This document shows, piece after piece, positions 24,288-31,927 of a DNA stretch of 64,000 bases (within the stretch, counting starts at the first letter, position 1; every line of letters begins with the position of its first letter). Made by a program: the position numbers and the translations under genes. The stretch comes from VRUE01 sp963774555 (lineage in GTDB: Bacteria; Actinomycetota; Thermoleophilia; Solirubrobacterales; 70-9): NCBI GenBank assembly GCA_963774555.1, contig CAVZFL010000002.1:930001-994000 (forward strand). The letters are read 5' to 3'. The notes under the pieces were generated by a model, which ran no database searches, was not told the origin of the DNA, and saw only the letters and a list, made by a program, of their open reading frames with translations.

Positions 24288-24971
24288 CTAAATGGCCTCG
24301 TCGGCCTCGAGGCGCAGCGTCGCCAAGGTGCGGCGGATCTCGTCGGCGACGGCGTCGGGCGTCTCGGTGCCCTCGATCCGACGCAGCAGGCTCTGGCCGT
24401 CGTAGTACTCCACCAGCGGTGCCGTCTTCTCGTGGTACTGCTCGAGCCGGTGGCGAATCACCTCGGGCTTGTCGTCATCGCGCACGGCCAGCTCCGAGCC
24501 ATCGAGATCGCAGACGCCCTCCTGCTGGGGCGGGTTGAACTCGACGTGGAAGACGTGCCCGTTCTCGACGCAGGTTCGCCGCCCGCCGAGGCGGCGCACG
24601 ACCTCATCGTCCCCGACGTCGATCAGCAGGACCGCGGTCAGCTCCCGGCCCAGCTCGGTCAGCTTCGCGGCCAGGGCATCGGCCTGCGGCGCCGTGCGCG
24701 GGAAGCCGTCGAGGATGAAACCGTCCGCCGCCTCCGGCGAGTCAATCCGCTCGCCGATCATGCCGACGATCACCTCGTCGGGCACGAGATCGCCACGATC
24801 CATGAACTCCTTTGCCGAGCGCCCCAGCTCGGTCCCCTCGCGCACCGCCGCCCGCAGGATGTCGCCAGTCGCCCAATAGGGCAGCTGCAGCTCCTCCTGC
24901 AACCGCTCCCCCTGGGTGCCCTTCCCCGACCCGGGTGGCCCTAGAAGTACGAGATTGAGCTCAGTAGCCAT
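24288..24971 (-). CDS. adk: Adenylate kinase
   Basis: 227 residues. The P-loop is GPPGSGKGTQ, the AMP site has ATGDILRAA, and the lid begins with GRRTC. The enzyme balances ATP, ADP and AMP. The lid is of the long zinc type, but only part of the metal set remains: CVEN replaces the usual CxxC, and CDLD keeps Cys and Asp. The metal may be lost or weakly bound. It sits between secY and map as usual, separated from secY by repeat B. Confidence 0.96.
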   Translation of the reverse strand: MATELNLVLLGPPGSGKGTQGERLQEELQLPYWATGDILRAAVREGTELGRSAKEFMDRGDLVPDEVIVGMIGERIDSPEAADGFILDGFPRTAPQADALAAKLTELGRELTAVLLIDVGDDEVVRRLGGRRTCVENGHVFHVEFNPPQQEGVCDLDGSELAVRDDDKPEVIRHRLEQYHEKTAPLVEYYDGQSLLRRIEGTETPDAVADEIRRTLATLRLEADEAI

Positions 24972-24986
24972 AAAGATGAAATTGGA

Positions 24987-25110
24987 TTGAGGGCGTGAAA
25001 ACCAAGTAGATCGGGGGATGCAGGGAGGCCGAGGAGGGAGCGCACTTCTAGTGCGTGACCGACGAGGCCGACCGAAGACCCCGATATACGCCGGTTTGCA
25101 GCGCCCTCAA
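24987..25110. repeat. Structured intergenic repeat, family A/B, copy 2
   Basis: 124 nt closed by TTGAGGGCG/CGCCCTCAA. It shares with copy 1 (936-1054) the blocks AAAACCAAG, TCGGGGGATGCAGGGAGG, GAGCGCAC, GTGCGTGAC, GACCGAAGACCCCGA and CGCCGGTTTGCAGCG. The outer stem differs in sequence from copy 1 but is fully paired, and the central hairpin is GCGCACT/AGTGCGT. It separates secY (stop at 25112) from adk within an otherwise continuous operon, so it may reduce or end transcription there. Confidence 0.8.
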
Positions 25111-25111
25111 C

Positions 25112-26386
25112 CTATTTCAGGAAGCCCTCGTAGTTTCTCATCATGAGCTGGGCCTCCAATTGCTTCACGGTTTCCAGCGCGACGCCGATCACGATCAGGA
25201 TCGAGGTGCCGCCGAAGAAGAAGTTGGCTGACGTCTGGCTGATCAGGATCGTCGGCAGCGCCGCCACCGCACCCAGGTAGAGGGCACCGGGGAAGGTCAG
25301 GCGGGAGAGGATGCGGTCGAGGTACTCCGCGGTCGGCCGGCCCGGCCGTACGCCGGGGATGAAGCCGCCGTACTTCTTCAGGTTGTCGGCCTGGTCGACC
25401 GGGTTGAAGGTGACCGCCGTGTAGAAGTAGGTGAAGATGACGATGAAGAAGATCTCGCCGACGACGTAGGCCCAGGTGTTGGGACCGAAGAAGGCGGCGA
25501 AGTCGAGGGCCGTGTTGGTGTTGAGCATCTGCCCGACGGTCGAGGGGAAGGCCATGATCGAGGCGGCGAAGATGACCGGGATCACGCCCGCCATGTTGAC
25601 CCGCAGCGGCAGGTAGGTCGAGCCGCCCGCGGTCATTTTCCGCCCCACCACCCGTTTCGCGTACTGGACCGGGATACGGCGCTGACCCTCCTGGACGAAG
25701 ACGATCGCGACGATCACCGCCAGCGCGATGAAGGGCATCATCACGACGAAGACCTGATCGGGGTTGGTCCACCACGATTCGATCCCGCGCGGCAGGCTGG
25801 AGACGATCGAGGCGAAGATCATCAGCGAGATGCCGTTGCCGATGCCGCGCTGGGTGATCAGCTCGCCGAGCCACATCAGCAGCGTGCAGCCTGCCGTCAG
25901 CGAGATCACGATCAGAAGCACCTTGGCACCTGAGAGGCTGCCGAGGAGGTTTCCGCCGCCGGCTTTCTGGCCGAAGGAGCGGAAGAGGAAGACGTAGCCG
26001 AAGGACTGCGCGAAGGCCAGGCCGACGGTGAGGTAGCGCGTGTACTGGGTGATCTTCTGCTGGCCGACCTCGCCTTCTTTCTGCAGTTTCTCCAGCGAGG
26101 GCAGGACCACCGTCAGCAGCTGCAGGATGATCGAGGCGGTTATGTAGGGCATGATCCCCAGGGCGAAGAGCGAGAGGCGCGAGAGGCTGCCGCCGGAGAA
26201 GGTGTTGAGGAAGCCGAGGATGCCCGAGCCGCCGAAGTTTTTCGAGACTTCCTTGACCGCGTTCAGGTCGACCCCCGGTGCGGGGATGTAGGCGCCGAGC
26301 CGATAGAGCAGCAGCATCGCCGCGGTGAAGGCGAGCTTCTTGCGAATGTCGGCGACGCTGAATGCGTTCGCAATAGTCCGGAGCAT
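25112..26386 (-). CDS. secY: Protein translocase subunit SecY
   Basis: 424 residues with about ten membrane segments and SecY signatures such as LGIMPYITASIILQLL, the plug region around GVDLNAVKEVS, and GERLQEE-free cytoplasmic loops including RRIPVQYAKR and GGFIPGVRPGRPTAEYL. It forms the protein-conducting channel with SecE and SecG. The start overlaps the rplO stop by one base, so rplO and secY are coupled. Confidence 0.97.
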   Translation of the reverse strand: MLRTIANAFSVADIRKKLAFTAAMLLLYRLGAYIPAPGVDLNAVKEVSKNFGGSGILGFLNTFSGGSLSRLSLFALGIMPYITASIILQLLTVVLPSLEKLQKEGEVGQQKITQYTRYLTVGLAFAQSFGYVFLFRSFGQKAGGGNLLGSLSGAKVLLIVISLTAGCTLLMWLGELITQRGIGNGISLMIFASIVSSLPRGIESWWTNPDQVFVVMMPFIALAVIVAIVFVQEGQRRIPVQYAKRVVGRKMTAGGSTYLPLRVNMAGVIPVIFAASIMAFPSTVGQMLNTNTALDFAAFFGPNTWAYVVGEIFFIVIFTYFYTAVTFNPVDQADNLKKYGGFIPGVRPGRPTAEYLDRILSRLTFPGALYLGAVAALPTILISQTSANFFFGGTSILIVIGVALETVKQLEAQLMMRNYEGFLK

Positions 26387-26883
26387 TACGGCTCCAGAGT
26401 GTGGCAGGAACCGCCCGCCGCTTCTATCCGCTCCTTGGCGGCGGCGCTGAAGGCATGCGCGTGCACGGTCAGCTTCTTCGAGATCTCCCCGCGAGCGAGG
26501 ATCTTCACCGGCTCTGAGCGCTTGGCCAGACCCTTCTCCTTGAGGCTCTCCAGCGTCACCTCGTCGCCGGCCTCGAAGCGCTGCTCGAGATCGGCGAGGT
26601 TGACCGGCTGCGACTTGGTGCGGAAGTTCTCGAACGGCATCGACTTCTTCATGTGCGGACCGCGGAGCTTGCGCATCCGCATGTGGATCGGGTTCTGGCC
26701 GCCCTCGTAGCCGGGCTTCCGTTTCGATCCCGAACGCGAGCCGGCGCCCTTGTGGCCGCGACCCGAGGTCTTGCCCAGGCCCGAGCCCTCACCGCGGCCG
26801 AGCCGCTTGCGCGCCTTGCGCGACCCCGGCTTCGGCTTCAGGTTGTGCAGCCCGATCTGCTCGGAGCGAGGCGTCTCAGCCAT
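26386..26883 (-). CDS. rplO: 50S ribosomal protein L15
   Basis: 165 residues. The glycine-rich basic N-terminus (LGRGEGSGLGKTSGRGHKGA) and PGYEGGQNPIHMRMRKLRG are diagnostic. The start overlaps the rpmD stop by 8 nt. L15 acts late in 50S assembly. Confidence 0.97.
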   Translation of the reverse strand: MAETPRSEQIGLHNLKPKPGSRKARKRLGRGEGSGLGKTSGRGHKGAGSRSGSKRKPGYEGGQNPIHMRMRKLRGPHMKKSMPFENFRTKSQPVNLADLEQRFEAGDEVTLESLKEKGLAKRSEPVKILARGEISKKLTVHAHAFSAAAKERIEAAGGSCHTLEP

Positions 26884-27046
26884 CGTTCACCTCGACCAGG
26901 TGAGAGACGACGGCAAGCTGCCCCTTCAGCTGAGGACTGTCCTTGCGCTCGACGGCCTTGCCGATGCGGCCGAGCCCGAGAGCCTCAAGCGTTGCTTTCT
27001 GGCTGGGATTGCTCCCGTTCGCCGAGCGAACCTGCTTGATCTTCAT
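26876..27046 (-). CDS. rpmD: 50S ribosomal protein L30
   Basis: 56 residues from the ATG at 27046: MKIKQVRSANGSNPSQKATL, then EALGLGRIGKAVERKDSPQL and a C-terminal strand ending VSHLVEVNDG. This matches the L30 pattern (K-x-Q-x-x-S-x-I, then LGLG). Its first 62 nt lie inside the 3' end of rpsE in another frame, and its end overlaps rplO by 8 nt. Confidence 0.93.
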   Translation of the reverse strand: MKIKQVRSANGSNPSQKATLEALGLGRIGKAVERKDSPQLKGQLAVVSHLVEVNDG

Positions 27047-27644
27047 CGGGCTTCACCTCCTCCACCGGAGCCTCGGTCTTCTCCTCTGAAAGCTCGGCCA
27101 CAGCCCCGTTGCTCTTCTGAACTCCGAGCACCTGGGCCACGGTCAACCCGCGCAGCTCCGCGACCTCCTCGGGGCGCCTGAGCCGGATCAGCCCGTCCAT
27201 CGTCGCCTTGACCAGGTTGATCGGGTTCTGCGTGCCGATGCTCTTGGTCAGCACGTCCTTGACCCCGCCGAGCTCGAGCACCGCCCGCACGCCGCCGCCG
27301 GCGATCACGCCGGTACCGGGGCTGGCCGGCCGCAGGACCACGTGGCCCGCGCCGTAGCGGCCGATGATCTTGTGGGTGATCGTCTGGCCGTATTTGGGGA
27401 TGCGAATCAAGTCCTTGCGGGCGTTCTCGACGCCCTTCTGGATCGCCAGCGGAACCTCGCGCGCCTTGCCGTAGCCGATCCCGACAACGCCCTCTTCATC
27501 GCCGACGGCGACCAGGGCGGTGAAGGAGAAGCGCCGGCCGCCCTTGACCACCTTGGCGACGCGGTTGATCTCGATCACGCGCTCCTGCAGGTCGAGCCCG
27601 CGCGGGCTGACCGTCTCGATGTTGGTTGTGTCCATTCCCTTCAT
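26985..27644 (-). CDS. rpsE: 30S ribosomal protein S5 with extended acidic C-terminus
   Basis: 219 residues. The S5 core (about 20-165) shows ERVIEINRVAKVVKGGRRFS, GIGYGKAREVPLAI and ASPGTGVIAGGGVRAVLE. A 50-residue tail rich in Glu, Asp and Gln follows (EEKTEAPVEEVKPDEDQ...), beyond the usual S5 length. The tail is encoded by DNA that overlaps the start of rpmD by 62 nt in another frame. S5 lines the mRNA entry site and affects decoding accuracy. Confidence 0.95.
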   Translation of the reverse strand: MKGMDTTNIETVSPRGLDLQERVIEINRVAKVVKGGRRFSFTALVAVGDEEGVVGIGYGKAREVPLAIQKGVENARKDLIRIPKYGQTITHKIIGRYGAGHVVLRPASPGTGVIAGGGVRAVLELGGVKDVLTKSIGTQNPINLVKATMDGLIRLRRPEEVAELRGLTVAQVLGVQKSNGAVAELSEEKTEAPVEEVKPDEDQAGSLGEREQSQPESNA

Positions 27645-27662
27645 CAGCAGCGGTCCAAGGTA

Positions 27663-28016
27663 CTAGAAGACCAGTCCTCCCTCGCGCGCTCCCTCGGCGA
27701 GGGCCTTGACCCGGCCGTGGAACCGGTAGCCGCCGCGGTCGAAGACGCAGCTCTCGACCCCCGCCGCCTTCGCCCGCTCGGCCAGGAGCTCTCCTGCCCG
27801 CTTCGCCTGCGCGGCGGCGGTCAGCTTGCGCAGCTCCGGCTCGATCCAGTTGACGGCGGCCAGGGTGTGGCCCTTGCCGTCGTCGATCAGCTGGGCGAAG
27901 ACCCCGCGGTTGGAGCGGTAGACGGAGAGGCGCGGGCGCTCGGTCGTACCGATCACGCGGGCGCGTACCCGGCGGCGACGGCGCAGCCGGCGCTGCCTCT
28001 TGCTGAGGACGGTCAT
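27663..28016 (-). CDS. rplR: 50S ribosomal protein L18
   Basis: 117 residues. The motifs RPRLSVYRSNRGVFAQLIDD and FDRGGYRFHGRVKALAEGAR are typical. L18 binds 5S rRNA with L5. It is 2 nt downstream of rplF. Confidence 0.97.
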   Translation of the reverse strand: MTVLSKRQRRLRRRRRVRARVIGTTERPRLSVYRSNRGVFAQLIDDGKGHTLAAVNWIEPELRKLTAAAQAKRAGELLAERAKAAGVESCVFDRGGYRFHGRVKALAEGAREGGLVF

Positions 28017-28018
28017 CG

Positions 28019-28552
28019 CTACGCCCTCTTCCCGACCTTGCGCATCACGTGCTCGCCGCGGTAGCGGATGCCCTTGCCCTTGTAGGGCTCGGGCGGGCGG
28101 CGCTTGCGGATGTCCGCGGCGACCTGGCCGACCAGCTGCTTGTCGATGCCGCGGACGATGATCTCGGTCGGCTGCGGGACCTCGAACTCGATCCCGTCCG
28201 GGGCCTCGATCGCGACCGGGTGCGAGTAGCCAAGTGCCAGCTCCAGGTTCTTGCCCTTGAGCTGGGCGCGGTAGCCGACGCCCTGGATCTCGAGGCGCTT
28301 CTCGAAGCCTTCCGTGACCCCCTCGACCATGTTGGCGATCAGGCTGCGGGTGAGTCCGTGCAGGGCGCGGTGCTCGCCGCGGTTGGTCGGGCGCTCCACC
28401 GTCAACGTGCCGTCGGACTGCTCGATCTTCATCTCGCTCGAGAGGGTCTGCGACAACTCGCCCTTGGGCCCCTTGACCGCGACGCGGCCAGGCGCAAGCT
28501 CGACGCTGACGGCGTCGGGCACGGCGATGGGCTTTCTTCCGATCCGGCTCAT
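28019..28552 (-). CDS. rplF: 50S ribosomal protein L6
   Basis: 177 residues: start MSRIGRKPIAVPDAVSVEL, a duplicated alpha/beta domain, and the C-terminal signature PEPYKGKGIRYRGEHVMRK. L6 binds near the GTPase centre. Spacing to rpsH and rplR is a few bases. Confidence 0.97.
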   Translation of the reverse strand: MSRIGRKPIAVPDAVSVELAPGRVAVKGPKGELSQTLSSEMKIEQSDGTLTVERPTNRGEHRALHGLTRSLIANMVEGVTEGFEKRLEIQGVGYRAQLKGKNLELALGYSHPVAIEAPDGIEFEVPQPTEIIVRGIDKQLVGQVAADIRKRRPPEPYKGKGIRYRGEHVMRKVGKRA

Positions 28553-28558
28553 TTCAGG

Positions 28559-28954
28559 TCACCAGACGTAGGCGACAACCTCGCCGCCGACGCCCTTCGC
28601 CTTCGCTTCGTGGCCGGTCATCACGCCGACCGAGGTGCTGACGATCGCGGTGCCGGTGCCACCATCGACACGCGGCACCTGCTTGTGGTCGACGTAGCGG
28701 CGGCGTCCTGGGCGGGAAATCCGCTCCAAGCCGAGAATCACCGGGCGGCGGTCCTCGGTGTACTTGAGGCGGATCTCGATCGCCTCGCCGACCGCGGCCG
28801 GCTTCTTGGCGAAGTCGAGGATGTAGCCCTGCTCCTTGAGGATTCGCGACATCTCCAGCTTCAACCGCGAGGCAGGAATATCCACCGCGTCGTGGCCGGA
28901 GCCAAGCGCATTGCGAATCCGGGTCAGGTAATCGGCTATCGGGTCGGTAAGCAT
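28559..28954 (-). CDS. rpsH: 30S ribosomal protein S8
   Basis: 131 residues: DPIADYLTRIRNALGSGHD at the start and GTGTAIVSTSVGVMTGHEAK near the end match S8. S8 binds the central domain of 16S rRNA and in many bacteria represses the spc operon. Confidence 0.97.
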   Translation of the reverse strand: MLTDPIADYLTRIRNALGSGHDAVDIPASRLKLEMSRILKEQGYILDFAKKPAAVGEAIEIRLKYTEDRRPVILGLERISRPGRRRYVDHKQVPRVDGGTGTAIVSTSVGVMTGHEAKAKGVGGEVVAYVW

Positions 28955-28979
28955 TTCTCTTCGAATTCAGTCGGTCGGG

Positions 28980-29165
28980 TTACCAGCTGGACTTGGTCAT
29001 TCCGGGGATGTACCCCTCGTGCGCTGCCTCGCGCAGGCAGATCCGGCAGAGGCCGAATTTGCGGTAGTAGGCTCGCGGCCGCCCGCAACGGCGACAACGG
29101 TTGTACTCGCGGGACTTGAACTTGGCCTTGCGGCCCTGCTTCACCTTCAGCGAAGTCTTAGCCAT
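28980..29165 (-). CDS. rpsN: 30S ribosomal protein S14, type Z (zinc-binding)
   Basis: 61 residues from the ATG at 29165. Two Cys pairs, CRRCGRPRAYYRKFGLCRIC, define the short zinc form of S14, and the end YIPGMTKSSW is canonical. The frame is open further upstream, but that part overlaps the rplE 3' end. Overlap with rplE is 8 nt. Confidence 0.97.
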   Translation of the reverse strand: MAKTSLKVKQGRKAKFKSREYNRCRRCGRPRAYYRKFGLCRICLREAAHEGYIPGMTKSSW

Positions 29166-29976
29166 TCTCCTGATTCTCCTCGTCGGCCGGTTTCTCGGCC
29201 TCTTGGTCGCCCTCGGCGGCGGGCTCGCCCTCGCTCGGCTCCTCGGCCTCGGGCTTGGCATATGCCTCGGGGTTCTCCTCCTTCAGCTGCTCAAGCGCAG
29301 CCTGCTCCGCCTCGGCGCGCTGGCGGGCCTCCTCCTTGCGCTTCTCCTCCTCGGCGGCTTCCTGAGCCTCGACGTCGGCGTCGGGTTTGCCCGGGCGCCC
29401 CTCTTTGGCAAAGGGCATCCCCAGGCCGAGCAGCAGCTCGAAGGCCTCCTCGTCGCTCGGCGCGCTGGTCGTGATCGTGATGTCGAGACCGCGCACCTCG
29501 TCGATCGAGTCGTAGTCGATTTCGGGGAAGATCAGCTGCTCCTTGACGCCCATCGAGTAGTTGCCGCGGCCGTCGAAGGAGCGCGGGTTGAGACCGCGGA
29601 AGTCGCGGATGCGGGGCACGGCGATCGAGCAGAGGCGGTCGAGGAACTCCCACATGCGGGCCCGGCGCAGGGTCACGGAGACGCCCACCGGCATCCCCTC
29701 GCGGACCTTGAAGGAGGCGATCGACTTGCGCGCCCGGCGCACGCTCGGCTGTTGGCCGGCGATCGTCGCCAGCTGCCCCTGCGCGGCTTCGAGCATCTTG
29801 GCGTTCTGCTTGGCCTCGCCCAGCCCCATGTTGAGCGTGATCTTCTCCAGGCGCGGCGCCCGCATCGGCGTCGAGTAGCCGAACTTCGCGATCAGCGCCG
29901 GCAGCACGTCCTGCTCGTAGCGCTCGCGCAGGCGCGGCGGCGGTGCGGCTTGGGATTGCACTGTCGCGGCCTCCAT
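29158..29976 (-). CDS. rplE: 50S ribosomal protein L5 with long charged C-terminal tail
   Basis: 272 residues, against about 180-190 usually. The core is complete (YSTPMRAPRLEKITLNMGLG, RDFRGLNPRSFDGRGNYSMG, GLDITITTSAPSDEEAFELL). After about residue 195 there is an extra tail of some 75 residues, strongly charged and rich in Glu, Ala and Lys (AEEEKRKEEARQRAEAEQAA), probably a single helix and then a disordered acidic end. L5 contacts 5S rRNA and P-site tRNA. The tail may be surface-exposed; its function is unknown. Confidence 0.95.
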   Translation of the reverse strand: MEAATVQSQAAPPPRLRERYEQDVLPALIAKFGYSTPMRAPRLEKITLNMGLGEAKQNAKMLEAAQGQLATIAGQQPSVRRARKSIASFKVREGMPVGVSVTLRRARMWEFLDRLCSIAVPRIRDFRGLNPRSFDGRGNYSMGVKEQLIFPEIDYDSIDEVRGLDITITTSAPSDEEAFELLLGLGMPFAKEGRPGKPDADVEAQEAAEEEKRKEEARQRAEAEQAALEQLKEENPEAYAKPEAEEPSEGEPAAEGDQEAEKPADEENQENG

Positions 29977-30311
29977 CAGAACGACGCTCCACTGCGCTTG
30001 GCGAAGCGCTCGCGCTTGCCGCCTTTGTCGCGGCGCAAGCCGACCCGGGTCGGCTTGTTGTCTTTGGGGTCGAGCAGCATCACGTTGGAGACGTGGATCG
30101 GCCCCTCCTTCTCGACGATGCCGCCGGACTGGGGGTTTTTGAGATCGGTCTGCGAGCGCGGCCGTTCGTGGCGCTTGATCATGTTCAGGTGCTCGACGTA
30201 GACCCGGCTCTTTTTCGGCTCGGTGCGCACCACGCGGCCGGTCTTGCCCGCGTCCTTGCCGCCGATCACCATCACCTGGTCGTCTTTGCGGATTCGCATT
30301 CCCTTGGCCAT
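29976..30311 (-). CDS. rplX: 50S ribosomal protein L24
   Basis: 111 residues from the ATG at 30311. The KOW motif (VMVIGGKDAGKTGRVVR) and EGPIHVSNVMLLDPKDNKPT are typical. The stop overlaps the rplE start (ATGA), and the start overlaps the rplN stop by one base. Confidence 0.97.
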   Translation of the reverse strand: MAKGMRIRKDDQVMVIGGKDAGKTGRVVRTEPKKSRVYVEHLNMIKRHERPRSQTDLKNPQSGGIVEKEGPIHVSNVMLLDPKDNKPTRVGLRRDKGGKRERFAKRSGASF

Positions 30312-30682
30312 CAGAGAACCTCGGGGGCGAGCGAGATGATTTTCATGAAGTTGCGATCGCGCAGCTCGCGGGCGACCGGGCCGAAGATGCGGGTGCCGCG
30401 CGGGTTGTTGCTCGCCGGGTCGATCAGCACCGCGGCGTTTTCGTCGAAGGCGATGTAGGTGCCGTCGGGACGGCCGAGCTGCTTCTTGGTGCGCACGACG
30501 ACCGCCTGCACGACCTCGCCCTTGCGCACCCCACCCTGCGGGCTCGCCTGTTTGACCGTGGCCGTGATCACGTCGCCGACGCCGGCGTAACGACGGTGAG
30601 ATCCGCCCTTGACGCGGATGCAAAGCAGCTCGCGGGCGCCGGAGTTGTCGGCGACCTTCAGCCTCGACTCCTGCTGGATCAC
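30311..30682 (-). CDS. rplN: 50S ribosomal protein L14
   Basis: 123 residues: MIQQESRLKVADNSGARELL, RYAGVGDVITATVKQA, and the end NFMKIISLAPEVL. L14 forms an intersubunit bridge. Start overlaps the rpsQ stop by 4 nt. Confidence 0.98.
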   Translation of the reverse strand: MIQQESRLKVADNSGARELLCIRVKGGSHRRYAGVGDVITATVKQASPQGGVRKGEVVQAVVVRTKKQLGRPDGTYIAFDENAAVLIDPASNNPRGTRIFGPVARELRDRNFMKIISLAPEVL

Positions 30683-31299
30683 TTCGCACGCTCCAGGACC
30701 TCGACCAGGCGCCAGCGCTTGGTCTTGGAAAGCGGCCGGGTCTCGACGATGCGCACGGTGTCTCCCTCGCCGGCCTCGTTTTGCTCGTCATGCGCATGCA
30801 GGGTCCGCGAGCGGCGCACGACCTTTTCGTAAGTCGGGTGCCGGCGAGCGATGTCGATCCGCACGGTGATCGACTTCTCGCCCTTGCTGGAGACGACGAT
30901 CCCCTGCCGGGTCTTGGCTGCAACCGCGTCCTTCTCAGCCGGCGCCGTCCCGGTCTTCGCAGTCTTCTCAGCCTTCGCCGCAGCCCGTTCTTTGCGCCGC
31001 GACTGAGCCTTGAGCTTGCGCTGCTCGGCCCGCTTGGCAGCCCTTTCCTCAGGCGTAAGAGTGGGGCCGGCCTTGTGCGGCTCGCGAGAGCGCAGCAGCC
31101 TGCGACGCTCCTTCCAGGGAAGCTCGTCCTCGGGATTGGGCTCAGACTCTTCGGCAGCAGGCTTCACCTCAGCCGCAGCGGGCTCCTCCTGCTCAGCCTC
31201 AGGAGCGTCGGCCTCAGGCGCCTCAGGAGCCTCGGCCTCAGGCGCCTCGTCCTGGGGCGTCTCTTCGACTGCGTCTTTGTTTGTCTCGTCGTCCGTCAT
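30679..31299 (-). CDS. rpsQ: 30S ribosomal protein S17 with a ~128-residue N-terminal extension
   Basis: 206 residues, against about 80-90 normally. The S17 domain occupies only the C-terminal 78 residues (KTRQGIVVSSKGEKSITVRI, ... RPLSKTKRWRLVEVLERAK). Before it lies an acidic Pro/Ala/Glu repeat region (about 10-55, DEAPEAEAPEAPEADAPEAE) and a basic, helical stretch (about 62-128). The ATG overlaps the rpmC stop by 4 nt. No other Met is present before the S17 domain, so the extension is very probably translated. Its role is unknown; it could be cleaved or project from the 30S body. Confidence 0.93.
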   Translation of the reverse strand: MTDDETNKDAVEETPQDEAPEAEAPEAPEADAPEAEQEEPAAAEVKPAAEESEPNPEDELPWKERRRLLRSREPHKAGPTLTPEERAAKRAEQRKLKAQSRRKERAAAKAEKTAKTGTAPAEKDAVAAKTRQGIVVSSKGEKSITVRIDIARRHPTYEKVVRRSRTLHAHDEQNEAGEGDTVRIVETRPLSKTKRWRLVEVLERAK

Positions 31300-31508
31300 C
31301 TCTTCAACTCTTTCTCTACGTCTATGCCGCGCTCTTTGGCGACGGTCAGCAGCTTGGCCACATCGCGACGCGCGATCCCGACCCGAGCCGTGTTCTCCAG
31401 CTCGCCGGTCGCCTGGCGGAAGCGCAGGTTGAACTTCTCCTCCTTGGCTTCGATCAGCTTCGCGATCAGCTCGTCGTCTTTGAGGTCGTGCACCTCGGCC
31501 GCCTTCAC
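31296..31508 (-). CDS. rpmC: 50S ribosomal protein L29
   Basis: 70 residues from a GTG that overlaps the rplP stop (GTGA). The sequence (KAAEVHDLKDDELIAKLIEA, KFNLRFRQATGELENTARV) is the two-helix L29 pattern. The longer open frame upstream is the rpsC/rplP shadow. L29 lies at the exit tunnel and docks SRP and trigger factor. Confidence 0.95.
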   Translation of the reverse strand: MKAAEVHDLKDDELIAKLIEAKEEKFNLRFRQATGELENTARVGIARRDVAKLLTVAKERGIDVEKELKR

Positions 31509-31927
31509 TGTCCTTCGGCCCCCTCGCGCATCACGAACTTGGTCCTGACCGGGAGCTTGTGCCCCGCCAGGCGCAGCGCCTCGCGGGCGAGGTCCTCGGG
31601 CACGCCGGCCAGCTCGAACATCACCTTGCCGGGCTTGACCACCGCGACCCAGCCCTCGGGGTTGCCCTTGCCGGAGCCCATGCGGGTCTCGGCGGGCTTC
31701 TTCGTGTAGGGCTTGTCGGGGAAGACGTTGATCCAGACCTTGCCGCCACGTTTGATCTTGCGGGTCATCGCCACGCGGGCGGCCTCGATCTGGCGGTTGG
31801 TGATCCAGCCGCGATCGAGCGCCTTCAGCCCGTACTCGCCGAAGTCGACGCTGCTGCCGCCCTTGGTGTAGCCGCGCATGCGGCCGCGCATCTGTTTGCG
31901 GTGCTTGACCCGCTTCGGCATCAGCAT
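31505..31927 (-). CDS. rplP: 50S ribosomal protein L16
   Basis: 140 residues; the ATG at 31921 (MPKRVKHRKQMRGRMRGYTK) is the more usual start. FGEYGLKALDRGWITNRQIE and GKGNPEGWVAVVKPGKVMFE are diagnostic. L16 positions the A-site tRNA. The upstream ATG at 31927 overlaps the rpsC stop. Confidence 0.97.
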   Translation of the reverse strand: MLMPKRVKHRKQMRGRMRGYTKGGSSVDFGEYGLKALDRGWITNRQIEAARVAMTRKIKRGGKVWINVFPDKPYTKKPAETRMGSGKGNPEGWVAVVKPGKVMFELAGVPEDLAREALRLAGHKLPVRTKFVMREGAEGQ

